This document shows positions 1 through 11,596 of a DNA stretch of 64,000 bases, piece by piece. Source of the stretch: Triticum aestivum. Taxonomy: Eukaryota > Streptophyta > Magnoliopsida > Poales > Poaceae. Where the stretch lies: contig NC_057811.1 of assembly GCF_018294505.1 (NCBI RefSeq), forward strand, positions 409,698,968-409,762,967, read 5' to 3'. Numbering within the stretch: position 1 is the stretch's first letter; each line of letters starts with the position of its first letter. Below the pieces are notes generated by a model. It made no database searches and was not told the DNA's origin. It saw nothing but the letters and a program-made list of their open reading frames with translations. Made by a program: the position numbers and the translations under genes.

Positions 1-365
1 TATAAACTTCTGAAATTCAATATGTGGACTTAGGGAACTAGTCCAGAGCCACATACCAACTTTCACAATTATTGGACCAATATTTAGTATATAATAAATA
101 TAAGTCCAATGCAAATAATTATTGGATTAGCTCAAACTCCAAAAATAAATATTTCTGAGATTCCAAAAATACTGGTTTGAATTTTACCTCTTTCCAATAT
201 TTTCACAGAATAACAAGAACATTTTTTTGGACTTATTTGAGAAGATTTAAATGTTGACCATTTTAAAAGGTTTCTGAGGGTTTGAAAATTCCCTCAATTC
301 AAATTTCAGAATTTAGACATGATGATCGTGCAAGGACAAGCAAAGGCTAAACTAGGGTTGTGACA
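1..365. mobile_element. Terminal part of an unidentified LTR inserted in a BARE-type element
   Basis: AT-rich non-coding sequence that ends ...GGGTTGTGACA exactly where recognisable BARE/Angela reverse-transcriptase sequence begins. An LTR ending in TGACA abutting a broken coding region suggests the end of another LTR retrotransposon. Its start, partner LTR and 5-bp target duplication lie outside the window, so family and orientation cannot be fixed. Read in reverse complement it would start TGTCACAACCC, as many Gypsy LTRs do. Confidence 0.5.
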
Positions 366-447
366 GGAATGCAGTTTTGTTTGTCCATTTGCCAGATTTC
401 ATAAAATGCTGCAATTGCTAACATGATTCGGATAGACTTAAGCATCA

Positions 448-1935
448 CTACGAGTGAGAAAAACTCATCGTAGTCAACACCTTGAACTTGTCGAAAACCT
501 TTCGCGACAAGTCGAGCTTTGTAGATTGTAACACTACCATCAGCATCCGTCTTCCTCTTGAAGATCCATTTTTCTCAATGGCTTGCCGATCATCGGCCAA
601 GTCAACCAAAGTCCATACTTTGTTCTCATACATGGACCCCATCTCAGATTTTATGGCCTCAAGCCATTTCGCGGAATCTGGGCTCATCATCACTTCCTCA
701 TAGTTTGTAGGTTCGTCATGGTCTAGTAACATGACTTCTAGAATAATATTACTGTACCACTTTGGTGCGGACCGTACTCTGGTTGACCTACAAGGTTTAG
801 TGGTAACTTGATCTGAAGTTTCATGATCATCATCATTAGCTTCCTCACTGATTTTTGTAGGAATCACTGGAACTGATTTCTGTGATGTACTACTTTCCAA
901 CTCGGGAGAAGGTACAATTACCTCATCAAGTTCTACTTTCCTCCCACTCACTTCTTTCGAGAGAAACTCCTTCTCTAGAAAGGATCCATTCTTAGCAACA
1001 AATATCTTGCCTTCGGATCTGTGATAGAAGGTGTACCCAACAGTTTCTTTTGGGTATCCTATGAAGACGCACTTCTCTGATTTGGGTTCGAGCTTATCAG
1101 TTTGAAACTTTTTCACATAAGCATCGCAACCCCAAAATTTAATAAACGACATCTTTGGTTTCTTGCCAAACCATAGTTCATACGGTGTCGTCTCAACGGA
1201 TTTAGGTGCCCTATTTAACGTGAATGCATCTATCTCTAATGCATAACCCCAAAACGATAGTGATAAATCGGTAAGAGACATGATAGATCGCACCATATCT
1301 AATAAAGTACGGTTATGACGTTCGGACACACCATTACGCTGTGGTGTTCCAGGTGGCGTGAGTTGTGAAACTATTCCACATTGTTTCAAATGAAGACCAA
1401 ACTCGTAACTCAAATATTCGTCTCTGCTATCAGATCGTAGAAACTTTATTTTCTTGTTACGATGATTTTCCACTTCACTCTGAAATTCTTTGAACTTACC
1501 AAATGTTTCAGACTTATGTTTCATCAAGTAGATATACCTATATCTGCTCAAATCATCTGTGAAGGTCAGAAAATAATGATACCCGCCGCGAGCCTCAACA
1601 CTCATCGGACCGCATACATCAGTATGTATTATTTCCAATAAGTCAGTTGCTCGCTCCATTGTTCCGGAGAACGGAGTCTTAGTCATTTTGCCCATGAGGC
1701 ATGGTTCGCAAGCATCAAGTGATTCATAATCAAGTGATTCCAAAAGCCCATCAGCGTGGAGTTTCTTCATGCGCTTTACACCAAGATGACCTAAACGGCA
1801 GTGCCACAAATAAGTTGCACTATCATTATTAACTTTGCATCTTTTGGCTTCAATATTATGAATATGTGTATCACTACGATCGAGATTCAATAAACCATTT
1901 ACATTGGGTGTATGACCATAGAAGGTTTTAGTCAT
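448..1935 (-). pseudogene. BARE-type integrase with start of reverse transcriptase
   Basis: A 495-codon open stretch. The N-terminal third has the GAG-pre-integrase zinc region (HCRLGH near residue 45, CEPC near 76). An integrase core follows with its acidic residues: HTDVCGPM near 105, RSDS near 167 and SERHN near 205. The linker to RT follows. Around position 580 the RT start reads AIEK and then leaves the family frame, consistent with a one-base loss, so the last 50 or so codons are out of frame. The true RT frame continues leftward to about 366, where a foreign LTR interrupts it. Integrase would insert element cDNA into the host chromosome; here it is a relic. Confidence 0.85.
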
Positions 1936-2052
1936 GTAATCAGAATAACAATTATTCTTTGACTTAAATGAATAACCGTATCACCATAAACATGATCCAA
2001 TCATATTCATGCTCAACGCAAACACCAAATAACATTTATTTTAGGTTCAACA

Positions 2053-2238
2053 CTAATCCCGAAGGTAAAGGGAGTGTGCGATGGTGATCTTATCAACCTT
2101 GGAATCACTTCCAACACACATCATCACCTCACCCTTAACTAGTCTCTGTTTATTTTGCAAGTCCTGTTTTGAGTTACTACTCTTAGCAACTGAACCAGTA
2201 TCAAATATCGAGGGGTTGCTATAAACACTAGAGTACAC
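2053..2238 (-). pseudogene. BARE-type aspartic protease fragment
   Basis: A 61-codon open fragment with the retropepsin active-site triad in FDTGS, followed by a stretch resembling the BARE protease flap region (KGEVMMCVGSDSKV). It lies between the gag zinc knuckle and integrase of the same minus-strand element, the expected Copia order. The frame is broken on both sides, so it is a remnant. Confidence 0.65.
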
Positions 2239-2239
2239 A

Positions 2240-3035
2240 TCAATAACATGTATATCACTTTTCCATCCTTCTTATCCGTCAAGTATCTAGGGTAGTTCCA
2301 CTTCTAGTGACCATTTCCTTTGCAGTAGAAGCACTCAGTTTCAGGCTTGGGTCTAGATTTGGGTTTCTTCATGGGAGTGGCAACTTGCTTGCCATTCTTC
2401 TTGAAGTTCCCTTTCTTTCCCTTTGCCCTTTTCTTGAAACTAGTGATCTTGTTAACCATCAACACTTGATGCTTTTCTTGATTTCTACCTTCGCCGATTT
2501 CAGCATCGCGAAGAGCTCAGGAATCGTTTTCGTCATCCCTTGCATATTATAGTTCATCACGAAGTTCTAGTAACTTGGTGATAGTGACTAGAGAACTCTA
2601 TCAATCACTATTTTATCTGGAAGATTAACTCCCACTTGATCCAAGCGATTGTAGTACTCAGACATTCTGAGAACATGCTCACTGGTTGAGCTATTCTCGT
2701 CCATCTTGTAGGCAAAGTACTTGTCAGAGGTCTCATACCTCTCGACTCGGGCATGAGTATGAAATACTAATTTCAGCTCTTGGAACATCTCATATGCTCT
2801 GTGACACTTCAAAACATTTTTTAAGTCCCGGTTCTAAGCCGTAAAGCATGGTGCACTAAACTATCAAGTAGTCATCATACCGAGCTTGTCAAACGTTCAT
2901 AACGTTTGCATCTGCTCCTGCAATAGTTCTATCACCTAGCGGTGCATCAAGGACATAATTCTTCTGTGCAGCAATGAGGATAATCCTCAGATCACGGACC
3001 TAGTCCGCATCATTGCTACTATCATCTTTCAACAT
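2240..3035 (-). pseudogene. BARE-type gag with several stops
   Basis: The minus strand shows a gag-like start codon at 3035-3033. The reading frame is interrupted by several nonsense codons between 2820 and 3000. A 74-codon open stretch (2588-2812) carries the gag core, including DKYFAYKMDENSS and LDQVGVNLPD. The CCHC zinc knuckle at about 2270-2335 begins CFYCKGNGH, but the next codon is TAG where the family usually has tryptophan. Gag would form the virus-like particle; this copy cannot. Confidence 0.75.
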
Positions 3036-4297
3036 AGTTTTTCTCTAGGAACATATAAAAAATAAACGGGGAGCTACATCGCGAGCTATTGATCTTCAAC
3101 ATAGATATGCTGATACTATCAGGACTAAGTTCATGATAAATTAAAGTTCAATTAATCATAATACTTAAGAACTCCCACTTAGATAGACATCCCTCTAGTC
3201 ATCTAAATGATCACGTGATCCATATCAACTAAACCATGTCCGATCATCACGTGAGATGGAGTAGCTTTCAATGGTGAACATCACTATGTTGATCATATCT
3301 ACTATATGATTCACGCTCGACCTTTTGGTCTCAGTGTTCCGAGGCCATATCTGCATATGCTAGGCTCGTCAAGTTTAACCCGAGTATTCTGCGTGTGCAA
3401 AACTGGCTTGCACCTGTTGTATGTGAACGTAGAGCTTATCACACCCGATCATCACGTCGTGTCTCAGCACGAAGAACTGTCGCAACGGTGCATCTTCAGG
3501 GAGAACACTTATACCTTGAAATTTAGTAAGGGATCATCTTATAATGCTACCGCCGAACTAAGCAAAAAAAGATGCATAAAGGATAAACATCACATGCAAT
3601 CAATATAAGTGATATGATATGGCCATCATCATCTTGTGCCTTTGATCTCCATCTCCAAAGCACCGTCATGATCACCATAGTCACCGGCTTGACACATTGA
3701 TCTCCATCGAAGCATCGTTGTCGTCTCGCCAACTATTGCTTCTACGACTATCTCTACCACTTAGTGATAAAGTAAAGCAATTAGATGGCGATTGCATTTC
3801 ATACAATAAAGCGACAACCATATGGCTCCTGCCAGCTGCCGATAACTGTGTTACAAAACATGATCATCTCATACAACAATTTATATAATCACGTCTTGAC
3901 CATATCACATCACAACATGACCTGCAAAAACAAGTTAGACGTCCTCTACTTTGTTGTTGCAAGTTTTACGTGGCTGCTACGGGCTTAGCAAGAACCGTTC
4001 TTACCTACGCATCAAAACCACAACGATTTTTCATCAAGTTTGCTGCTTTAACCTTCAACAAGGATCGGGCGTAGTCACACTTGATTCAACTAAAGTTGGA
4101 GAAACAGACACCCACTAGCCACCTGTGTGCGAAGCACGTCGGTAGAACTAGTCTCGCGTAAGTGTACGCGTAATGTCGGTCTGAGCTGCTTCATCAAAAA
4201 ATACCGTCGAATCAAAGTATGACATGCTGGTAAGCAGTATGACTATTATCGTCCACAACTCTTTGTGTTCTACTCGTGCATATAACATCTACGCATA
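3036..4297 (-). other. Untranslated leader of the BARE-type element
   Basis: About 1.26 kb between primer-binding site and gag start with no convincing protein in any frame. Long leaders are normal in BARE-type elements. Short open stretches here are chance. Confidence 0.6.
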
Positions 4298-4315
4298 GAC
4301 CTGGCTTCGATGCCA
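4298..4315 (-). promoter_or_regulatory. Primer-binding site of the BARE-type element
   Basis: Immediately inside the 5' LTR the minus strand reads TGGCATCGAAGCCAGGTC. This is close to the initiator-methionine tRNA complement TGGTATCAGAGC that primes most plant Copia elements. Confidence 0.7.
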
Positions 4316-4316
4316 C

Positions 4317-6047
4317 TGTTGGGGAACGCAGTAATTTCACAAAATTTCCTACGATCACGCAATATCTATCTAGGTGATGCATAGCAACGAGCGGGAGAGT
4401 GTGTCCACGTACCCTCGTAGACGGAAAGCGGAAGCGTTTAGTAACGCGGTTGATGTAGTCGAACGTCTTCGCGATCCAACCGATCCAAGTACCGAACGTA
4501 CGGCACCTCCGTGTTCAGCACATGTTCAGCTCGGTGACGTCCCTCGAACTCTTGATCCAGTTGAGGCCGAGGGAGAGTTTCGTCAGCACGAGGGCGTGGT
4601 GACGGTGATGATGAAGTTACCGGGCAGGGCTTCGCCTAAGCACTATGACGATATGACCGAGGTGTGTAACTGTGGAGGGGGGCATCGCACACGGCTAAGA
4701 GATTGTCTGTTGTGCTATTAGGGTGCCCCCTGGCCACGTATATAAAGGAGGGAGGAAGAGGAGGCCGGCCTAGGAGAGGCGCGCCTATAGGGGGAGTCCA
4801 ACTAGGATTCCCAATCCTAGTTGGAGTCCCCTTCCTTTTCCAAGAGGGGAGAGAGGGAAGGAGTAGGAGAGGGAGAAGGAAAGAGAGGGGGTGCCGCCCC
4901 CTCCTCCAATTCAGACTTGCCATAGGGGGGCGCGCGGCCACCCCTTGAGGCCCTTCTCTCCTTTCCCGTATGGCCCATTAAGGCCCACTACTTCCCCCGG
5001 CGAATTCCTGTAACTCTCTGGTACTCTGAAAAATACCCGAATCACTCGGAACCTTTCTGATGTCCGAATATAGCCTTCCAATATGTCAATATTTACGTCT
5101 CGACCATTTCGAGACTCCTCGTCATGTCCGTGATCTCATCCGGGACTCCGAACAACCTTCGGTACATCAAATCACATAACTCATAATACAAATTGTCATC
5201 GAACGTTAAGCGTGCGGACCCTACGGCTTTGAGAACTATGTAGACATGACCGAGACACATCTCTGGTCAATAACCAATAGCGGAACCTGGATGCTCATAT
5301 TGGCTCCTACATATTCTACGAAGAGCTTTATCGGTCAAACCACATAACAACATACGTTATTCCCTTTGTCATCGGTATGTTACTTGCCCGAGATTCGATC
5401 GTCGGTATCTCAATACCTAGTTCAATCTCGTTACCGGCAAGTCTCTTTACTTGTTTCATAATGCATCATCCCACAACTAACTCATTAGTCACATTGCTTG
5501 CAAGGCTTATAGTGATGTGCATTACTGAGAGGGCCCAGAGATACCTCTCCGACAATCGGAGTGACAAATCCTAATCTCGATCTATGCCAACTCAACAAAC
5601 ACCATCGGAGACACCTGTAGAGCATCTTTATAATCACCCAGTTATGTTGTGACGTTTGATAGCACACAAAGTGTTACTCCAGTATTTGGGAGTTGCATAA
5701 TCTCATAGTCATAGGAACATGTATAAGTCATGAAGAAAGCAATATCAACAAACTAAACGATCAAGTGCTAAGCTAACGGAATGGGTCAAGTCAATCACAT
5801 CATTCTCTAATGATGTGATCCCGTTAATCAAATGACAACTCATGTCTATGGCTAGGAAACTTAACCATCTTGGATTCAACGAGCTAGTCAAGTAGAGGCA
5901 TACTAGTGACACTCTACTTGTCTATGTATTCACACATGTACTAAGTTTCCGGTTAATACAATTCTAGCATGAATAATAAACATTTATCATGATATAAGGA
6001 AATATAAATAACAACTTTATTATTGCCTCTAGGGCATATTTCCTTCA
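4317..6047 (-). repeat. 5' LTR of the BARE/Angela-type element (1,731 bp)
   Basis: Bounded by TGTTGGGGAACG on the left and GGGCATATTTCCTTCA on the right in plus orientation, so the sense strand is minus. A TATA-like TTTATATACG on the minus strand lies at about 4737-4746. The next bases on the right (6048-6052, GAAAC) would be the target duplication, but the partner copy is outside the window. A second LTR of the same family starts at 63242. Confidence 0.88.
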
Positions 6048-7010
6048 GAAACCTTGGCCTTCGTGTCAATAGGCGTGGGGACGGGCTTGCAGTTAAGCAT
6101 GCCTACCCGCTCAAGAAGGTCCTGCGCATACTGCTGCTGGTGGAGAAAGAACCCGTCGGCGCGTCGTACCACCTCAATACCGAGGAAGTAGTGCAACGGG
6201 CCGAGGTCCTTAATGGCGAACTCGGCGCTGAGGCGAGCAGTATGCTGGCGAAGGAGCTCTGGGGAGGAGGCCGTCAGAATGATGTCATCGACGTAAAGGA
6301 GCAGGTAAGCGGTCGCCGGAGCCTGGTGGTAGAAAAACAGCGAGGCGTCGGAGCGAGTAGCTCGGAACCCAAGCTGATGCAGGAAGCCGGTGATCCACGG
6401 GTACCAGGCTCGAGGGGCCAGCTTCAACCCGTATAAGGAGCGGGAGAGCAAGCACACGTGGTCAGGACGAGCCGCGTCGACGAAGCCAGTAGGCTGCTGA
6501 CAGAAGACTTGCTCCGAGAGATGGCCATGTAAGAACGCGTTCGACACATCCATCTGATGCACCGGCCAGGCGCGAGAGACCGTGAGGTGAAGGACCGCGC
6601 GAATCATGCCCGGTTTGACAACCGGGGCGAAGGTGTCGGTGAAGTCGACTCCAGCACGCTGCCGGAACCCGCGTACCACCCACCGAGCCTTATAGCGCTC
6701 GAGAGACCCGTTAGGACGAGTCTTATGCCGGAAGACCCACTTGCCAGTGATGACGTTGGCATGGGCGGGCCGCGAGACAAGCTGCTAGGTGCGGTTGCGC
6801 ACCAGCGCGTCGAACTCCTCCTTCATCGCAGTGAGCCAATGCGGATCGTGAAGCGCGGCTCGAGCTGGCGACGGGAGGGGTGACGGTGCAGACGTCGAGG
6901 CAGCGAGGAGGTACTAATCCGCGGAATAGCACGTGCGGGGTCGGTGAATGCCGGCGCGAGCACGGGCGACCATGCGGGTGTCCGGGGCGGCCGGCGGGCC
7001 TTGGGGATGC
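6048..7010 (-). pseudogene. Copia connecting region and reverse transcriptase, left copy
   Basis: Minus-strand Copia RT sequence with RARWVV-like linker, FTDTFAPVVKP, the SNAFLHGHL motif, SRSLYGLK and the catalytic YVDDI. It ends in the LGIEVV and TPIDTKAK motifs, where the BARE-type LTR was inserted. Upstream on the minus strand (about 6700-7010) lies the variable linker between integrase and RT, with frame breaks. It is nearly the same as the RT copy at 14530-15350, so one of the two is a duplicate or a second related element. The boundary with the Gypsy sequence to the right is placed near 7010 by loss of Copia-like coding and is approximate. Confidence 0.8.
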
Positions 7011-8546
7011 CCCGGAAGGCATCCCATCTTTCTTCAACAAGTATCGGTATGTTTTCGGATTCGTTTCGTTCATGCGATATGTACAAATCTTGAAGCGTCT
7101 TTTGCATTTAGATTTCATTTTTCTTTTATGCACCATGCTGGTATGAGATAGTCCATGGTTGATTTATAGAATGCCCTTTGCACTTCACTTATATCTTTTG
7201 AGTATGGCTTTATAGAATGCTTCATGTGCTTCACTTATATCATTTGAAGTTTGGATTGCCTGTTTCTCTTCACATAGAAAACCGCCATTTGTAGAATGCT
7301 CTTTTGCTTCACTTATATTTGTTAGAGCGTGGGCATATCTTTTGTAGAAAGAATTAAACTCTCTTGCTTCACTTATATCTATTTAGAGAGATGACAGGAA
7401 TTGGTCATTCACATGGTTAGTCATAAAATCCTACATAAAACTTGTAGATCACTGAATATGATATGTTTGATTCCTTGCAATAGTTTTGCGACATAAAGAT
7501 GGTGATATTAGAGTCATGCTAGTGGGTAGTTGTGGATTGTAGAAATACTTGTGTTGAAGTTTTTGATTCCCGTAGCATGCACGTATGGTGAACCGTTATG
7601 TAACGAAGTTGGAGCATGAGGTATTTATTGATTGTCTTCCTTATGAGTGGCGGTCGGGGACGAGCGATGGTCTTTTCCTACCAATCTATCCCCCTAGGGG
7701 CATGCGTAGTAGTACTTTGCTTCGAGGGCTAATAAACTTTTGCAATAAGTATATGAGTTCTTTATGACTAATGTGAGTCCATGGATTATACGCACTCTCA
7801 CCCTTCCATCATTGCTGGCCTCTTCGGTACCGTGCATTGCCCTTTCTCACCTCGAGAGTTGGTGCAAACTTCGCCGGTACATCCAAACCCCGTGATATGA
7901 TACGCTCTATCACACATAAGCCTCATTATATCTTCCTCAAAACAGCCACCCACCTACCTACCATGGCATTTCCATAGCCATTCCGAGATATATTGCCATG
8001 CAACTTCCATCATCATCATATACGTGACTTGAGCATTTATTGTCATATTGCTTTGCATGATCGTAAGATAGCTAGCATGATGTTTTCATGGCTTGTCCGT
8101 TTTTTTATGTCATTGCTACGCTAGATCATTGCACATCCCGGTACACCGCCGGAGGCATTCATATAGAGTCATATCTTTGTTCTAGTATCGAGTTGTAATA
8201 TTGAGTTGTAAGTAAATAAAAGTGTGATGATCATCATTATTAGAGCATTGCCCCAAGAAAAAAAAGGAGGCCAAAGAAGCCTATATAAAAAAGGGGGCCA
8301 AAGAAGCCCGCAAAAAAAAGAAAAAAAAAGAGGAAAAAAGAAAAAAAGAAAAAGGGGCAATGTTACTATCCTTTTACCACACTTGTGCTTCAAAGTAGCA
8401 CCATGTTCTTCATATAGAGAGTCTCTTGAGTTATCACTTTTATATACTAGTGGGAATTTTCATTATAGAACTTGGCTTGTATATTCCGATGATGGGCTTC
8501 CTCAAATGCCCGAGGTCTTCATGAGCAAGCAAGTTGGATGCACACC

Positions 8547-11001
8547 TGTAACACCCACGATGCGGTTATATCTCCCACGTGTCGAGGCACGACTTAGAGG
8601 CATAACCGCATTGTGGTTTTGTCGCAAGAAGGGTCATCTTCATACAATCCCATGTAATGAACAAGAATGGGATAAAGAGTTGGCTTACAATCGCCACTTC
8701 ACACAATACATAAATAAATCATACATCAATGAGAGTACACACATAGGTCCGACTACGGAACCAAAATAAAAGAAGACGACCCCAAATGTCAGATCCCTGA
8801 TCGTCCCAATTGGGCTCCACTACTGATCAACAGGAAATGAAACATATTAACGACCAAGTTCTTCATCGAGCTCTCGCTTGAGCTGGGTGGCATCGCCTCC
8901 ACTGGTATCATCGGCACCTGCAACTATTTTGGAAGTATCTGTGAGTCACGAGGACTCAGCAATCTCACACTCGCGAGATCAAGACTATTTAAGCAAGTTA
9001 AATGAGGCCGGAAACAATAAACAACAATTCCGGAAAATCCTCATGACCATATTTTAGATTTGGTACTGTTCTGCCTAAAACCATATTTTATTGTTGTTAA
9101 ACAGGAAAATAAAGTGCAACATGTTAATCTATGCATTTTCCTACCCCATTTACATATCAAGTTTATTTAAAATGGAGCTACGGTTATTTAGTTATGAAAT
9201 AAATCATTTTAACATGGCATTTGAGCAAATTAAAGCAAACAGCAATTTAAACATTTCAAACATGGATGAAAGTAGCATATTATGAAACTAGACAAAATTC
9301 TAAACATTTTACATGTTTAAATCATTTTAATCCGATGCATGGTTGTTGAGTTATTATATGCATGAACAACATGGGGCAAACTGTAAATATGCAGTTTTCT
9401 GAACAAATAGGAAAATCGCAGCGCACAGGAAAAAAACATATGCGGGCTGGATCTGCTGGATGTGGCTGGACTGCTCACCATGGGCCGAGCCCGTTGGTGA
9501 GGAGGTGGAGGCAGGCCGCAGGGCGCAGGCTGGGCCTTGGCGCGCAGGAGGGAGTTGGCGGTCCAGCGTGCGAAGCACAGGGGCGAGCAGCTCGAGTTGC
9601 TGTTGCTCGTTTCTGAAGAACAGAAACAGCAGCAGGGGAACAGCGGCGCGATGCAGGGGAACGGCAAGGCCGGATGGATCCACCTCGGACCCGGCGAGGC
9701 AGCTTGAGCTCGGCGGCTGGACTCGAAGACGGGCTGGGCGCGGGCGTTCCTCCTCCCTGCAACGAGGACGAGACGCGAGGTAGACGAGCTGGTCGCCGAA
9801 CCAGAGCGACGACGGCGGCCTTCGACGGGAACGGGGCTGGAGGAGGTCGTGGGGGTCGGGAAAAGGCGCGGCGGCGGTGACCCCCTCCAGATCCGGCACG
9901 GTTTGGGATTTGGCAAGCCCGCACGAGGTGGAACTTGGGAACGGCGACTCCTGTCCATGGCGTCGGGGCAGAGCTCCTTTGGTTCCTGTGGAAGCAGGAG
10001 AAGGAGAGAGAGAGGGATTAGAGCAGAGAAGGGAGTAGAAGGCAGGGAAGGAGAAGAAGGGGCCCAGGTGAGGGCGACGGTCTGGTCGATGAGGGCGACG
10101 GCCTGGTGGATGAGGTCGCCGGCGGCGACGGGGCTGGCGAGGACGAGGGCTATGGCCTCAGGGCAGGTGAGGAAGGCGCGAGGAGGCAGAGGAGGCCGCA
10201 TGGGACTGCCTGGGTGACGACGACGGCTGGGACAAGGGTGACGGGGAGCTGCAGGAGGAACTCGGGCAGAGACAGAGGGGCGCCGGAAATCGGGCATTGT
10301 GGTGCTCTGCTCCCCGGCGAGCTCAAGCGAGGCAAGGGGATCCACGGGCTCGAGGAGACGCAGAGGAGGCCGAGGCAGGGAACGACGAGGTGGTGGCTGC
10401 TCCTGGGATCGAGCGAGGACGAGGGAAGCAGAGGAGACCGCGGTGCCTTCGGGATTGGTTGGAGGAGGAAACCGGGGAGAAGGGGATCTGGGAGGATCCC
10501 AAGGGAGAGAGTGGCGGCGGCGGGTGAGGGATTGGATGGATGGGACAAGGCCCCTAGGATCTAGGGTTGGACCTATATATATGAAAAAGGAAGGAAGTTT
10601 TGATCTTCCGATCGAAATTCGATGAACGAGAATAAATAGGTTAGAGAGTCCAATAAATAAAACGATGATATTTTGGGGATGTTTGGGGATGAGCCGAATC
10701 CAACGATGACGACTGAGCGGTTCGGGTCCGGAGAAGTTTTCGGACACAGGCGAGGGGTCGATGAAATTTGCAGAGAGACGGGACATATAGACGAGAGGGG
10801 AAATCAAAGACAACGGGGTCTGACAAAAGGCCACGAAGAAGACAAGGGAGAGAAGCGGCAACCACGAACGACTACGAATTTTATGAAAACATGCGGATGC
10901 AATGCTCATGGTGACATGATGAAATGCAACATACAAATAAAACACACGGCGGTCACACAAAACATGGAAGGCGTCTGGAGCGTCGGTCTCGGGGCGTTAC
11001 A
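8547..11001 (-). mobile_element. Solo LTR (2,455 bp) with target duplication ACACC
   Basis: Starts TGTAACACCCACGATG and ends GGGGCGTTACA. It is flanked by the direct repeat ACACC at 8542-8546 and 11002-11006. No internal retrotransposon sequence is present. The TATA-like CATATATATAG on the minus strand near 10570-10582 and the GC-rich downstream half suggest minus orientation. A 547-codon minus-strand open frame (9317-10960) runs through most of it but is proline/arginine-rich low-complexity translation with no domain. It is more likely a by-product of GC content than a gene. Confidence 0.85.
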
Positions 11002-11580
11002 ACACCCACTTAGTTTCCAGTTTGAGCTTTCATACACTTATAGCTCTTAGTGCATCCGTTGCATGGCAATCCCTACTCCTCACATTGACATCAATTGATG
11101 GGCATCTCCATAGCCCGTTGATTAGTCGCGTCGATGTGAGACTTTCTCCTTTTTTGTCTTCTCCACACAACCTCCACCATCATATTCTATTCCACCCATA
11201 GTGCTATGTCCATGGCTTGCGCTCATGTATTGCGTGAGGGTTGAAAAGGCTGAAGCGCGTTAAAAAGTATGAACCAATTGCTCGGCTTCTCATCGGGGAT
11301 GTGCATGATGTGAATATTTTGTGTGGTGAAGATGGAGCATAGCCAGACCATATGATTCTATAGGGATAACTTTCTTTGGCCATGTTATTTTGAAAAGACA
11401 TGATTGCTTTTATTAGTATGCTATTATTGTCTTAATGTCAAATGATAGACTATTGCTTTGAATCACTTGTGTCTTAATATTCGTGCCATGATTAGATTAT
11501 GTGATCAAGATTATGCTCGGTATCATTCCACATCAAAAATTATCTTTTTTATCATTTACCTACTCGAGGACGAGCAGGAA

Positions 11581-11596
11581 TTAAGCTTGGGGATGT
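11581..11596 (+). promoter_or_regulatory. Polypurine tract of the truncated Gypsy element
   Basis: TTAAGCTTGGGGATGT directly precedes the 3' LTR. This is the plus-strand primer position and fixes the element's orientation. The same AAGCTTGGGG core precedes the 3' LTR of the related element at 16369-25835. Confidence 0.7.

Larger units (their letters stand above)
366..6047 (-). mobile_element. BARE/Angela/WIS-type Copia retrotransposon, partial
   Basis: Minus-strand Copia element in the order 5' LTR (4317-6047), primer-binding site, about 1.26 kb leader (3036-4297), gag, protease, integrase and the start of RT, where the window edge and another LTR cut it. The 3' LTR would lie to the left of the window. 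The LTR termini match the well-known Triticeae BARE/Angela/WIS group: sense start TGAAGGAAATATGCCCTAGA, sense end CGTTCCCCAACA. The coding region has several nonsense changes and frameshifts, so this copy is dead. It is inserted into the RT region of an older Copia element at 6048. Confidence 0.85.

Noticed and set aside
4374..4948. ORFs inside the BARE-type LTR
   Set aside because: LTR sequence shared with the copy at 63242; frames are not conserved between the two.
9362..10625. Multiple plus-strand open frames in the same GC-rich stretch
   Set aside because: GC-rich LTR sequence has few stops in any frame; none shows a protein family.
9317..10960. 547-codon minus-strand open frame as a gene
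   Set aside because: It lies wholly within a solo LTR, is arginine/proline-rich low complexity and has no domain.
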